Shown here in pieces: positions 1 through 5,862 of a DNA stretch of 5,866 nt. Each line of letters opens with the position of its first letter. Position 1 is the first letter of the stretch. Source of the DNA: CAZUCD01 sp964618855 (GTDB taxonomy: Bacteria > Sumerlaeota > Sumerlaeia > SLMS01 > JANRJK01); assembly GCA_964618855.1 (NCBI GenBank), contig CAZUCD010000199.1:1-5866 (forward strand). Direction: 5' to 3'. Made by a program: the position numbers and the translations under genes. The notes under the pieces are model-generated. The model did no database searches and had not been told where the DNA came from. It was given only the letters and a program-made list of their open reading frames with translations.

Positions 1-1482
1 GCCTTCCTCGCGTTCGCGACTTCGCTCCTGCAGATTCTGATCTCGGTGATCGTGCTGATCGTCGGGTTCGCCCTCGCGGCGCAGGGTCCCCTTGTGATGA
101 CGGCTGAGGAAGCCTCCGAGCGCCACTCCGGCGACGTGAAGGACCTCCTCCTCAGCGCCGGCGCGTCGCTCGTGTTGGGCGCCATCTTCATCGGCATCCT
201 CAAGCTGCGGCGACGCCTCCTCTCCCGTTTCGTGGAGTCGGGCTTCGAGATGTTCGTGAGCAAGCGCTACCTGTTGGCACGCGAGGGGGGCTCGCTCGTC
301 AGCTTCATCAGTGCCGTGTCGGTGATGGGCGTCGCGGTGGGCGTGATGGCCCTCGTCGTCGTGATCAGCGTCATGAACGGTTTCGACCGGGTGCTCGTCC
401 AGCGGATGATGGGGGTGTTCTCCCACATCGAGATCGCGACGATGTACGGGGGCGTGGATGTGGTCATCCCGAAGGCCGAATACGAGAGGCTGATCGAGAT
501 CGCGCTCGGTACGGAGGGCGTGGTCGCGGCGGCGCCGCTGATCCAGCGGCAGACGCTCTTCCAGGCGGACGCGGGGCTTGGCGAAACGAAGGTCGGCGGC
601 ATCCTGCGCGGCATCGACCCGGTGCGCGAACGCGAGGTGTCCGCGCTGATGGACAGCGTCATCATGGGCGGGAAGTCGGCGCCGGAGAAGCGCGAGATCG
701 TCCTCGGCGCCGAGCTCGCCCGGCGCCTCGGCGTCGTGGATGGGGACCGCATCTACGTGCTGGGGCGCGTGCTCACGACGGCGAACGGGGCGAGCCCGCG
801 CATCATCCCGCTCAAGGTGGTCGGCATCTTTCGAAGCGGGCTCTACGACGTCGATTCCGCCGTCGCCTATGCCGACATGGACACCGTCCAGTCGCTCTTC
901 GGCATGGAGGACGCCGCAAATGTGATCCACGTCAAGACGGTCGACCCGGACAAGGTGGACATCACGGCGCACTTGATCGCGCAGAAGGTCCCGCGCAAGT
1001 TCGCACTCCGGACGTGGGCGCAGCTCAACCCCGAGTTCTTCAAGGCGCTCTGGGTCGAGAAGGTCGCGATGTTCATCATCCTGATGCTGATCGTTGTGGT
1101 CGCCGCCTTCAACATCATCGGCACGCTGGTCATGACGGTGATCCAGAAGACGCGCGAGATCGGCATCCTCAAGAGCATGGGGGCGACCGGAGGCGCCGTC
1201 CTGCGCATCTTCCTGTTCCACGGGTTCTTCATCGGGACGATCGGGACGGCGCTCGGGTTGGCATGGGGGCTTTGGATTTGCCGTTTCGTGGATCGCGACA
1301 TCGACAAGATTTTCCGCCTCCCGCCCGGGGTTTACGGGCTCGACCGGCTGCCGGTCGTGATCGAGGCGCCGGTGGTGGGCTTCATCGCGGTCTGCGCCAT
1401 GGCAATTTGCCTCGGAGCTTCCATCATCCCGTCCTACCGGGCGTCGCGCCTGAATCCGGTCGAGGCGCTCCGCTACGAGTAG
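1..1482 (+). CDS. LolC/LolE-family lipoprotein-releasing ABC permease (5' end outside window)
   Basis: Inner-membrane permease of the FtsX-like/LolC-LolE family, which with the LolD ATPase extracts lipoproteins from the inner membrane and passes them to a periplasmic carrier. The frame is open from base 1 (493 codons visible), so the start probably lies outside. Numbering from the first in-frame GTG (46), the canonical family start is at residues 69-80 (MFVSKRYLLARE), followed by TM1 at about 86-111 ending SVMNGF, a periplasmic domain at about 112-335, and three more membrane segments near 338-366, 385-411 and 438-461. Family signatures are QKTREIGILKSMGA (367-380) and the C-terminal NPVEALRYE. 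Before residue 69 there are two extra hydrophobic stretches (from the window start to about 12, and 34-52), which LolC/E proteins usually lack. An internal start at ATG 250 is the alternative but has only a weak, distant GGAG. No lolD follows. LolC, LolE or a merged LolF-like form cannot be told apart. Confidence 0.88.
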   Translation, partial: AFLAFATSLLQILISVIVLIVGFALAAQGPLVMTAEEASERHSGDVKDLLLSAGASLVLGAIFIGILKLRRRLLSRFVESGFEMFVSKRYLLAREGGSLVSFISAVSVMGVAVGVMALVVVISVMNGFDRVLVQRMMGVFSHIEIATMYGGVDVVIPKAEYERLIEIALGTEGVVAAAPLIQRQTLFQADAGLGETKVGGILRGIDPVREREVSALMDSVIMGGKSAPEKREIVLGAELARRLGVVDGDRIYVLGRVLTTANGASPRIIPLKVVGIFRSGLYDVDSAVAYADMDTVQSLFGMEDAANVIHVKTVDPDKVDITAHLIAQKVPRKFALRTWAQLNPEFFKALWVEKVAMFIILMLIVVVAAFNIIGTLVMTVIQKTREIGILKSMGATGGAVLRIFLFHGFFIGTIGTALGLAWGLWICRFVDRDIDKIFRLPPGVYGLDRLPVVIEAPVVGFIAVCAMAICLGASIIPSYRASRLNPVEALRYE

Positions 1483-1510
1483 CGAACGCCAGTAGGGGGA
1501 CGGCGGTTCG
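1483..1510 (+). terminator. Imperfect hairpin directly after the permease stop codon
   Basis: CGAACGCC (1483-1490) pairs with GGC-G-GTTCG (1502-1510) with one bulged G, starting at the base after the TAG stop. Position suits a transcript end, but AAAATCCCC follows rather than a T tract, so intrinsic termination is doubtful. It may instead be a 3'-stabilising hairpin or chance. The rest of the gap to the next gene (1511-1604) shows no convincing promoter. Confidence 0.25.
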
Positions 1511-1604
1511 AAAATCCCCGGCGGTTGCATTCCAACCAACCATCGGGGGCCATCACTATCCCAGTGGTTAGCAGAGACTCCAAGTCCCCGGACGCATCAT
1601 CCCC

Positions 1605-1610
1605 AAGGAG
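1605..1610 (+). promoter_or_regulatory. Ribosome binding site of the repeat-protein gene
   Basis: AAGGAG lies 13 bases before ATG 1624 and only 1 base before the in-frame ATG 1612. The second spacing is too short, and a start at 1624 gives a clean signal peptide, so 1624 is preferred although its spacing is on the long side. An in-frame TTG at 1525 has no such site. Confidence 0.55.
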
Positions 1611-1623
1611 AATGGGAACAACC

Positions 1624-2841
1624 ATGTCCCTCCGAAGTGTTCACCTCAGCAGCCTTGTTGCTATCGCAGCACTCTCACTGGCGCTCGGCGCCGGGGAGGC
1701 TCGCGCCGACGATGCACAACCCCCCGCGCCCGAGGCTCCGGCCGCGCCGGATGCCCCTCCGGCTCCCGAGGACGCCGCCATGGCCGAGCCGGATGCCCCG
1801 GCCGTTGAGACGGGCTGGACGCCGTTCAACTTCGGCGTCGTCAACAAGGCACAGCTCTTTCCGAGGAGCTTCAGCACGCACGGCCTGAGCCTCGGGCTGC
1901 TCTCCGTGACCCAGCATGACATGAACGGGCTGTCACTCGCCCCCGGCGCGAGCATTGCCCAGGACGACGTGAACGGCATCCAGGTCGGGTTCGCGACCGT
2001 CTCGGAGGGCGACGCGTTCGGGCTTCAGTTCGGGGGTGCGAGCGTGTCGGAGGGTACGCTCCAGGGCATTCAGGCGGGGGCGCTCGCCAGCGTTGCCGAG
2101 GGCGGTGCGCGGGGCATTCAACTCAGCGGTCTTGTTTCGGCATCGGAAGGGGACGTGACGGGGCTCACGGCCGCCGGGCTGGTGAGCGCCTCCGAGGGGG
2201 ACGTGAACGCCCTTCAGTTGGCCGGACTTGTGTCGGCCGCAGAGGGGAGTGTCGGGGGCATCCAGGGCGCGGGGCTCGTGTCCGTCGCCGAGGGATCTCT
2301 GGACGGGATGCAATTGGGCGGGCTCGTCGCTGCGACGGATGGCCGGCTGCGCGGGGCGCAGGCCTCGCTGCTCGCGAGCGTCAACGACGGGGACTCGCAG
2401 GGACTCCAGCTCTCTGGCCTCGTGAGCGCCGCCACGGAGCTTACGGGGGGCCAGGCCGCACTGCTGATGAACTCCGGACACGTGAGCGGCTTCCAGTTCG
2501 GCGCCCTCAATGGCGCGCTCCCGATCAAGGGATTCATGAGCGACACCGGCGTTGCCGATGGCAATGCGTGCCATGGGCTTCAGGTGGGCATTGCCAACTC
2601 GTTCGAGTCGGCCTCGGGGCTGCAGGCCGGGGCGATCAACCTGAAGCAGGCCGGCGTGGAGGGGGACATGACGGGCGTGCAGCTCGGGGCAATCAACCGG
2701 AGCGGACCGGTGCGCGGCGTGCAGTTCGGGCTCTTCAACGCGTCCAGCGACCTGGGTGGCCTCCAGATCGGCCTGATAAACGTGAACAAGGGCCGCATCG
2801 GGTTCCCGCTGATCAACTGGGGAAGCGGGAGCGACGAATAG
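1624..2841 (+). CDS. Secreted GxQxG-repeat protein (LA_2272-like surface repeat protein)
   Basis: 405 residues. A Sec signal peptide (about 1-28: hydrophobic core LVAIAALSLALGA, probable cleavage after EARA) is followed by an Ala/Pro/Glu/Asp-rich linker (about 29-62), a short lead-in (63-86), then repeats to near the end. Units start at residues 87, 102, 118, 133, 148, 164, 180, 196, 212, 228, 244, 260, 275, 289, 318, 332, 351, 365 and 379. The first dozen are 15-16 residues long with the pattern GxQxxGLVSAxEGDVx; later ones are mostly 14 long with GxQxGxxN. A longer unit (289-317) carries C316, the only cysteine. The tail GRIGFPLINWGSGSDE follows. The pattern and tail resemble LA_2272-type surface-repeat proteins known from Leptospira; this is recalled, not searched. 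Regular short hydrophobic/Gly repeats suggest a beta-rich fold, solenoid or membrane-associated (inference). It lacks a lipobox, so it is periplasmic, outer-membrane or released. Biochemical role unknown. Confidence 0.85.
   Translation: MSLRSVHLSSLVAIAALSLALGAGEARADDAQPPAPEAPAAPDAPPAPEDAAMAEPDAPAVETGWTPFNFGVVNKAQLFPRSFSTHGLSLGLLSVTQHDMNGLSLAPGASIAQDDVNGIQVGFATVSEGDAFGLQFGGASVSEGTLQGIQAGALASVAEGGARGIQLSGLVSASEGDVTGLTAAGLVSASEGDVNALQLAGLVSAAEGSVGGIQGAGLVSVAEGSLDGMQLGGLVAATDGRLRGAQASLLASVNDGDSQGLQLSGLVSAATELTGGQAALLMNSGHVSGFQFGALNGALPIKGFMSDTGVADGNACHGLQVGIANSFESASGLQAGAINLKQAGVEGDMTGVQLGAINRSGPVRGVQFGLFNASSDLGGLQIGLINVNKGRIGFPLINWGSGSDE
1882..2799 (+). repeat. Coding tandem-repeat array, about 19 degenerate units of 42-48 bases
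   Basis: The array spans residues 87-392 of the repeat protein. Units from about 1882 to 2445 are 45-48 bases; from 2446 they are mostly 42 bases, with two longer units (from 2488 and 2674). Conservation is at the amino-acid level (Gly at position 1, Gln at 3, Gly near 5-6) while DNA identity between units is modest. That fits an old duplication history under protein-level selection rather than recent expansion or slippage. Confidence 0.8.
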
Positions 2842-3561
2842 GCGGCCGGCGGCGCCGCAGGCGCCGGCGCCGACCAGCAGCGAGATCGAAATGCGTTCCA
2901 CGGGCGCGTCCGGGTTCTCCCGGTCGCGCCGGAGCGCGACGCCGGTTATCCGGAGCACCTCTCCCAGGGACTGCATGATCGCGCAGGCGGTGGCGTCCAG
3001 GGGCGCCTCGACCATGAAGTGGACGCCGGCGATGCGTTCGGAGGAATCCGCGTCGCGCAGGAGGAGCGAGGCCTCACCGGGGGCCTTCTCCATACCTGGA
3101 GCATCAGGCGCGGCGGGGTCGCAGGCGACGGGCCCGGCGCCCTTCCTTTCAAGCCAGATGGACGGGGCGCGCGGCTCCTCCTCGGTCTCGTCGGCACTCA
3201 GAAGGTGGTCCTCCCCCTGCGGGGTGAGGAAGCGCCACCATCCATCGCCCAATAGCTCCGGTAGCGGCCCGCCTGCGTTCCAGGAGGGAAGGATCACGAG
3301 CGTGGCACCCATCGCGTGCCCCGCGTAGTCGGGGTCGGAGTTGTTGATCCGTGCGGGGGCCTCCCCTTCGGCTGAGGGCTCCTCGAGGGCGACCGCCGCC
3401 CATGGGTCCTCGGGATCGACGTTGATGGGTTCGCCATCTGAGTCCAGATCCATGCCGATCGTAAGGAGGAGTTCGGAGACGGCCCACTTCGGGCTGCCAA
3501 GCAGGGCCACCGCGCAGATGTCCTGAGAGGTGGTGTCGGGGCGGTAAATGACGACTTTCAA
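2842..3561 (-). CDS. Hypothetical protein, minus strand, C-terminal end unresolved
   Basis: I do not recognise the family. From TTG at 3561-3559 the protein opens with KVVIYRPD, a plausible first strand, and reads about 240 residues with strongly G/C third positions, unlike the competing frames. It is acidic, without signal peptide, and has a long low-complexity middle (about 124-165, rich in Glu, Ala and Pro). A segment GDGWWRFLTP lies near 105-114. Residues 179-231 read strand (GVHFMVEAP), helix (ATACAIMQSLGEVLRI), strand (VERISISLL), like half of a ferredoxin-type fold (inference). No Shine-Dalgarno precedes TTG 3561; the next in-frame starts are TTG 3624, whose extra residues look non-coding, and ATG 3453. 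There is no in-frame stop at the boundary: the frame continues antisense to the repeat gene until TGA at 1935-1933. I limit the feature to the part with coding character. It converges with the repeat gene and diverges from sppA. Confidence 0.6.
2850..2866. terminator. Perfect GC hairpin between convergent genes
   Basis: CGGCGCC (2850-2856), loop GCA, GGCGCCG (2860-2866): a perfect 7-bp stem beginning 9 bases after the stop of the repeat gene. Symmetry would allow it to act for both converging transcripts. Neither side has a T tract, and the sequence is also coding in the minus-strand frame (Gly-Ala-Cys-Gly-Ala-Ala region), so the hairpin may be a by-product of GC-rich codons. Confidence 0.3.
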
Positions 3562-3620
3562 GGGGGCGGGGGAACGGGCGTAGGTTGAGGGTGACGGGGT
3601 AGGGCATCGGCGGCGCGGGT

Positions 3621-3634
3621 GCAATCCGCATTGC
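3621..3634. promoter_or_regulatory. Short dyad in the divergent intergenic region, possible operator
   Basis: GCAAT (3621-3625), spacer CCGC, ATTGC (3630-3634) form a perfect 5-4-5 inverted repeat, less GC-rich than its surroundings and located where a regulator could act on both divergent genes. It does not extend outward. A dyad this short can occur by chance. Confidence 0.2.
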
Positions 3635-3729
3635 CCGCAAAGGTGTTCGGCAGTTGGAGTTCGGGGCGCATCGTTCCGCGGCCCCGTGGATGTCGTGTAA
3701 CGAAGGGGCAGGATCGATCCCAGTCAATC

Positions 3730-3736
3730 GAGGTGG
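3730..3736 (+). promoter_or_regulatory. Ribosome binding site of sppA
   Basis: GAGGTGG sits 5 bases before ATG 3742. It favours that start over the open frame upstream (in-frame TTG at 3619), whose added residues would precede and bury the signal peptide. Confidence 0.6.
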
Positions 3737-3741
3737 AAGGC

Positions 3742-4734
3742 ATGAACATCAGGCAGACAATGGCGGCCCTGGCCGCGGTGATGGTGACGCTCTGGACCTC
3801 GGGGTGCGTGATCATCCCGATCAGCGGCCTCGGAGGGCGCACGCCCTACGAGGAGGTAGAACTCAAGCGGGGCGGATTCGGCGCGGGGAAGATCCTCGTG
3901 CTCGACATCGAAGGCGTGATCGACGGGGGAAGCGGCAGCGATGGGTTCTTCGGCAGCGACAGCATGGTGGTCCAGGCGACGGAAAAGCTCCGTAAGGCGG
4001 AGCGCGACGACTCGATCCGCGCCGTCGTGCTGCGCGTGGACTCCCCCGGCGGAGGCGTCACGGCCAGCGACGTGATCTACCGCGAGGTGATGCGCTACAA
4101 GGAGAAGACCAAGACGCCCGTGTACGTCTCGATGCTGGATCTCGCGGCATCCGGCGGCTATTACATCTCGATGGCCGGTGATGAGGTGTACGCCAGCCCG
4201 ACGACGGTGACCGGCTCGATCGGCGTGATCGCCATGTTCCCGCAGTTGACGGGCCTTGGCGACAAGATCGGGGTCTCGATGGAAGTGGTCAAGTCGGGCG
4301 CGAACAAGGACATGGGGGCGCCCTGGCACCGGATGGGGGCGGAGGAACGGGCCATCCTGCAGAGCGTGATCGACGAGATGTACAACAAGTTCACGGGCAT
4401 TGTGGCGCAGAACAGGACGAAGCTGGACCCGGCGCGCGTGCGCGAACTCGCCGATGGGAGAATCTACACGGGCGAGCAGGCGCTAAACCTCGGACTGGTC
4501 GATGGGCTCATGTATCTGGACGAGGTGATCGACCACGCCGCCAAGGAAACGGGCGGGGGACGTCCCCGCGTCGTGCTCTACAAGAAGACCAGCTCGAGGA
4601 CGGCGGACTCGATCTACGTCAGTTCGCGCGTTCCCGCCCCCCAGGCGGCGACTTCGCAGGTCGGATTGGTGAACATCGACGGGATGCCGACGTCGAAGGC
4701 CGGCCCGGTCTTCCAGTACCTTTGGGTGCCCTGA
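3742..4734 (+). CDS. sppA: Signal peptide peptidase SppA-like, S49 family, probable lipoprotein
   Basis: 330 residues, the single-domain S49 serine protease form (as in Bacillus), not the roughly 600-residue double-domain E. coli form. S49 SppA enzymes use a Ser-Lys dyad to cut up released signal peptides and other membrane-proximal peptides. Seen here: LDIEGVID (54-61), RAVVLRVDSPGGGVTASD (93-110), the nucleophile in AASGGYYIS (Ser137), TGSIGVI (157-163) and the general base in KSGANKDMG (Lys189). The 52-residue Ser-Lys spacing equals the 147/199 spacing of B. subtilis SppA. GRIYTGEQALNLGLVDGL (239-256) is the conserved C-terminal signature. The N-terminus (1-22) is a signal peptide ending TSGC, a slightly atypical lipobox with Cys22, so the enzyme is probably lipid-anchored facing the periplasm rather than held by a transmembrane helix. 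A C-terminal tail after about residue 283 ends FQYLWVP. The EEP gene starts 31 bases downstream, probably in the same operon. Confidence 0.92.
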   Translation: MNIRQTMAALAAVMVTLWTSGCVIIPISGLGGRTPYEEVELKRGGFGAGKILVLDIEGVIDGGSGSDGFFGSDSMVVQATEKLRKAERDDSIRAVVLRVDSPGGGVTASDVIYREVMRYKEKTKTPVYVSMLDLAASGGYYISMAGDEVYASPTTVTGSIGVIAMFPQLTGLGDKIGVSMEVVKSGANKDMGAPWHRMGAEERAILQSVIDEMYNKFTGIVAQNRTKLDPARVRELADGRIYTGEQALNLGLVDGLMYLDEVIDHAAKETGGGRPRVVLYKKTSSRTADSIYVSSRVPAPQAATSQVGLVNIDGMPTSKAGPVFQYLWVP

Positions 4735-4753
4735 AGTCGGGGCGATTCCTGTG

Positions 4754-4760
4754 AAGGAGG
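4754..4760 (+). promoter_or_regulatory. Strong ribosome binding site deciding the EEP gene start
   Basis: AAGGAGG, a near-perfect Shine-Dalgarno, lies 5 bases before GTG 4766. It also lies inside the reading frame opened by GTG 4751, so the longer start would place the site within the coding sequence. It therefore supports GTG 4766 over GTG 4751; ATG 4775 is 14 bases away and less likely. Confidence 0.75.
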
Positions 4761-4765
4761 CTCGC

Positions 4766-5689
4766 GTGAGCCCAATGAGGACGATCCCCATTCTGGCGGC
4801 GGCCGCGGTTGTGCTGTCGGCCTGTGCACCGTTGCACGCAGGACTCCCGGAACCGGCGCGCGCGGATTACATCAAGATCGCCTACTGGAACGCCGAGCAC
4901 TTCGTAGATGACATCGACGATCCCTATGTCGAGGGCTCCAACGAGGACGCGGGCGGGCGCAGCAAGAAGACGCTGGCGCTGTATGCGAAAGCGATCCGTG
5001 AATTGGACGCGGACGTCCTCATCCTCGCGGAAACCGAGGGCGAGGCCTGGGTGCGGCGCTTCAACAAGGAGTTCCTCGACGGGATGAACTATGACACCGT
5101 GACGAGCGCGCGGGACGAGAACTGGCACCAGAACATCGTCATCGTAAGCCGCATCCCGGTCGGGGCGCTGACCACGCTCAAGGCGAAGAAGATCCCGATC
5201 GAGGGACGCGAACCGACCGCGCTTTTCAACAATCGCCTGATGACGATCGAGGTGATGCCGAACGAGAACTACCGACTGGTGCTCTCCCCGACGCACCTCA
5301 AGGCAGGGATCACGCCGGAGGACAAGGCGACCCGCATCTCGATGGGCAATGCGGCCAAGGAGCTGTTCCGGCGTGAACTGACGCTCGATCCGAACGCGAA
5401 CATCCTCTTCATCGGGGACATGAACTTCTCCCCGGGCGGGGACGAGTACAAGGCGCTGCTCTCGGGTGGGCCGAAGCTGGTGGACCTCCAGGCCGAGAAC
5501 AAGAACCCGGGCACCCATCCGGCGGAGTACCCGACGCGGCATATCGACATGACGTTTGCGAACGAGAACCTGCTCGGGGAGGTCGTGCCGGGCAGTGTCG
5601 CGGTGGCGCGTCCGCTGCCCCGCGCAGAGCAGGCGGAAACGAGCGATCACCTGCCGATTGTGGTGTCGATCTACCCGAAGGACCGATGA
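4766..5689 (+). CDS. Endonuclease/exonuclease/phosphatase (EEP) superfamily lipoprotein
   Basis: 307 residues from a GTG start. The N-terminus is a lipoprotein signal peptide with a textbook lipobox LSAC (Cys20), so the enzyme should be exported and lipid-anchored. The rest is a complete DNase I-like EEP domain, a metal-dependent phosphodiesterase fold. In order: WNAEHF (Asn42), LAETEG (metal ligand Glu89), QNIVIVSRIPV (122-132), SPTHLKA (catalytic-type His177), GDMNFSP (Asp218, Asn220), RHIDMTFA (Asp261) and TSDHLPIVV (Asp294, His295). All residues expected for activity are present. The superfamily includes DNases, sphingomyelinases and inositol-phosphate phosphatases, and nothing here decides the substrate; extracytoplasmic nuclease or phosphodiesterase is the safest reading. 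It follows sppA by 31 bases on the same strand and probably shares its transcript. No transfer signs: codon use matches its neighbours. Confidence 0.88.
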   Translation: MSPMRTIPILAAAAVVLSACAPLHAGLPEPARADYIKIAYWNAEHFVDDIDDPYVEGSNEDAGGRSKKTLALYAKAIRELDADVLILAETEGEAWVRRFNKEFLDGMNYDTVTSARDENWHQNIVIVSRIPVGALTTLKAKKIPIEGREPTALFNNRLMTIEVMPNENYRLVLSPTHLKAGITPEDKATRISMGNAAKELFRRELTLDPNANILFIGDMNFSPGGDEYKALLSGGPKLVDLQAENKNPGTHPAEYPTRHIDMTFANENLLGEVVPGSVAVARPLPRAEQAETSDHLPIVVSIYPKDR

Positions 5690-5704
5690 AGGCCCAAAAA
5701 GCCG

Positions 5705-5732
5705 TTGACCGCGGGGCGGCGCAGACTACGCT
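5705..5732 (+). promoter_or_regulatory. Candidate sigma70-type promoter of tRNA-Val
   Basis: TTGACC (5705-5710), matching five of six -35 consensus bases, is followed after 16 bases by TACGCT (5727-5732), which keeps the key T, A and final T of a -10 box. The mature tRNA begins 33 bases after the -10 box, leaving room for a short 5' leader. Position between a gene end and a tRNA supports it; the -10 match is weak. Confidence 0.45.
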
Positions 5733-5765
5733 CCCCGTCTCGCGTCTGGAGCGAGTGAAGGCCTG

Positions 5766-5842
5766 GGGCGAATAGCTCAGCTGGTTAGAGCACCAGCCTT
5801 ACAAGCTGGGGGTCACAGGTTCGATCCCTGTTTCGCCCACCA
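5766..5842 (+). tRNA. tRNA-Val (anticodon UAC), CCA encoded
   Basis: A complete cloverleaf can be folded by eye. The acceptor stem GGGCGAA (5766-5772) pairs fully with TTCGCCC (5832-5838). The D stem is GCTC/GAGC (5775-5778 with 5788-5791). The anticodon stem CCAGC/GCTGG (5793-5797 with 5805-5809) encloses loop CTTACAA, which puts TAC at 5800-5802 and so reads Val codons GUA/GUG and probably others by wobble. The T stem ACAGG/CCTGT (5815-5819 with 5827-5831) encloses TTCGATC. Discriminator A at 5839 is followed by an encoded CCA (5840-5842). No mismatches in any stem, so it should be functional. Confidence 0.97.
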
Positions 5843-5848
5843 GATGCA

Positions 5849-5862
5849 ACCCCGGCGGGGGT
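5849..5862 (+). terminator. Possible GC hairpin after tRNA-Val, cut off by window end
   Basis: CCCC (5850-5853), loop GGC, GGGG (5857-5860) can form a small stem 7 bases after the tRNA CCA end. Only four bases remain after the hairpin, so a T tract cannot be judged. It could equally belong to the spacer before another tRNA. Confidence 0.2.

Larger units (their letters stand above)
3562..3741. other. Divergent intergenic region between the minus-strand gene and sppA
   Basis: About 180 bases that must hold the promoters of both divergent genes. I see no pair of -35/-10 boxes I would defend on either strand. Small symmetric elements present are GCAAT-N4-ATTGC (3621-3634) and the 10-bp palindrome GGATCGATCC (3711-3720). 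Frames through here are Arg/Pro-rich and look non-coding. Confidence 0.5.

Noticed and set aside
1502..1525. GGTTCGAAAATCC, resembling a tRNA T arm, followed shortly by AACCAACCA; possible tRNA remnant or attachment site
   Set aside because: The flanking stems do not pair as a T stem and acceptor stem, no D or anticodon arm lies upstream, and no integrase or repeat of this stretch is in the window.
1882..2799. Regular roughly 48-base periodicity as a possible CRISPR or satellite array
   Set aside because: The periodicity lies in an open reading frame, units differ greatly in DNA sequence, and there are no identical repeats with unique spacers.
2568..3328. Plus-strand open frames at 2568-2978 and 2891-3328
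   Set aside because: Arg/Ser/Gly/Pro-rich translations without hydrophobic patterning. The first is an out-of-frame shadow of the repeat gene; the second is a shadow of the minus-strand gene, whose frame has better codon structure.
3462..3470. TAAGGAGGA, a Shine-Dalgarno-like stretch on the plus strand
   Set aside because: No plausible plus-strand gene follows. On the minus strand it encodes part of the hydrophobic SELLLTIG segment, so it is a by-product of Leu codons.
3149..3727. Minus-strand frame of about 190 codons starting at ATG 3727-3725
   Set aside because: Pro/Arg/His-rich throughout, and it competes with the frame starting at 3561, which has far better third-position bias and protein-like patterning.
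3724..4329. Minus-strand open frame of about 200 codons opposite sppA
   Set aside because: Same in-register antisense shadow, here of the sppA frame, rich in His, Arg and Ala; the plus strand is clearly SppA.
4619..5650. Long minus-strand open frame (about 343 codons) opposite the sppA end and EEP gene
   Set aside because: It is in exact codon-antisense register with the EEP gene, so lack of stops follows from rare TTA/CTA/TCA use. The translation is Arg/His/Val-rich with no recognisable domain, while the plus strand has full catalytic motifs.
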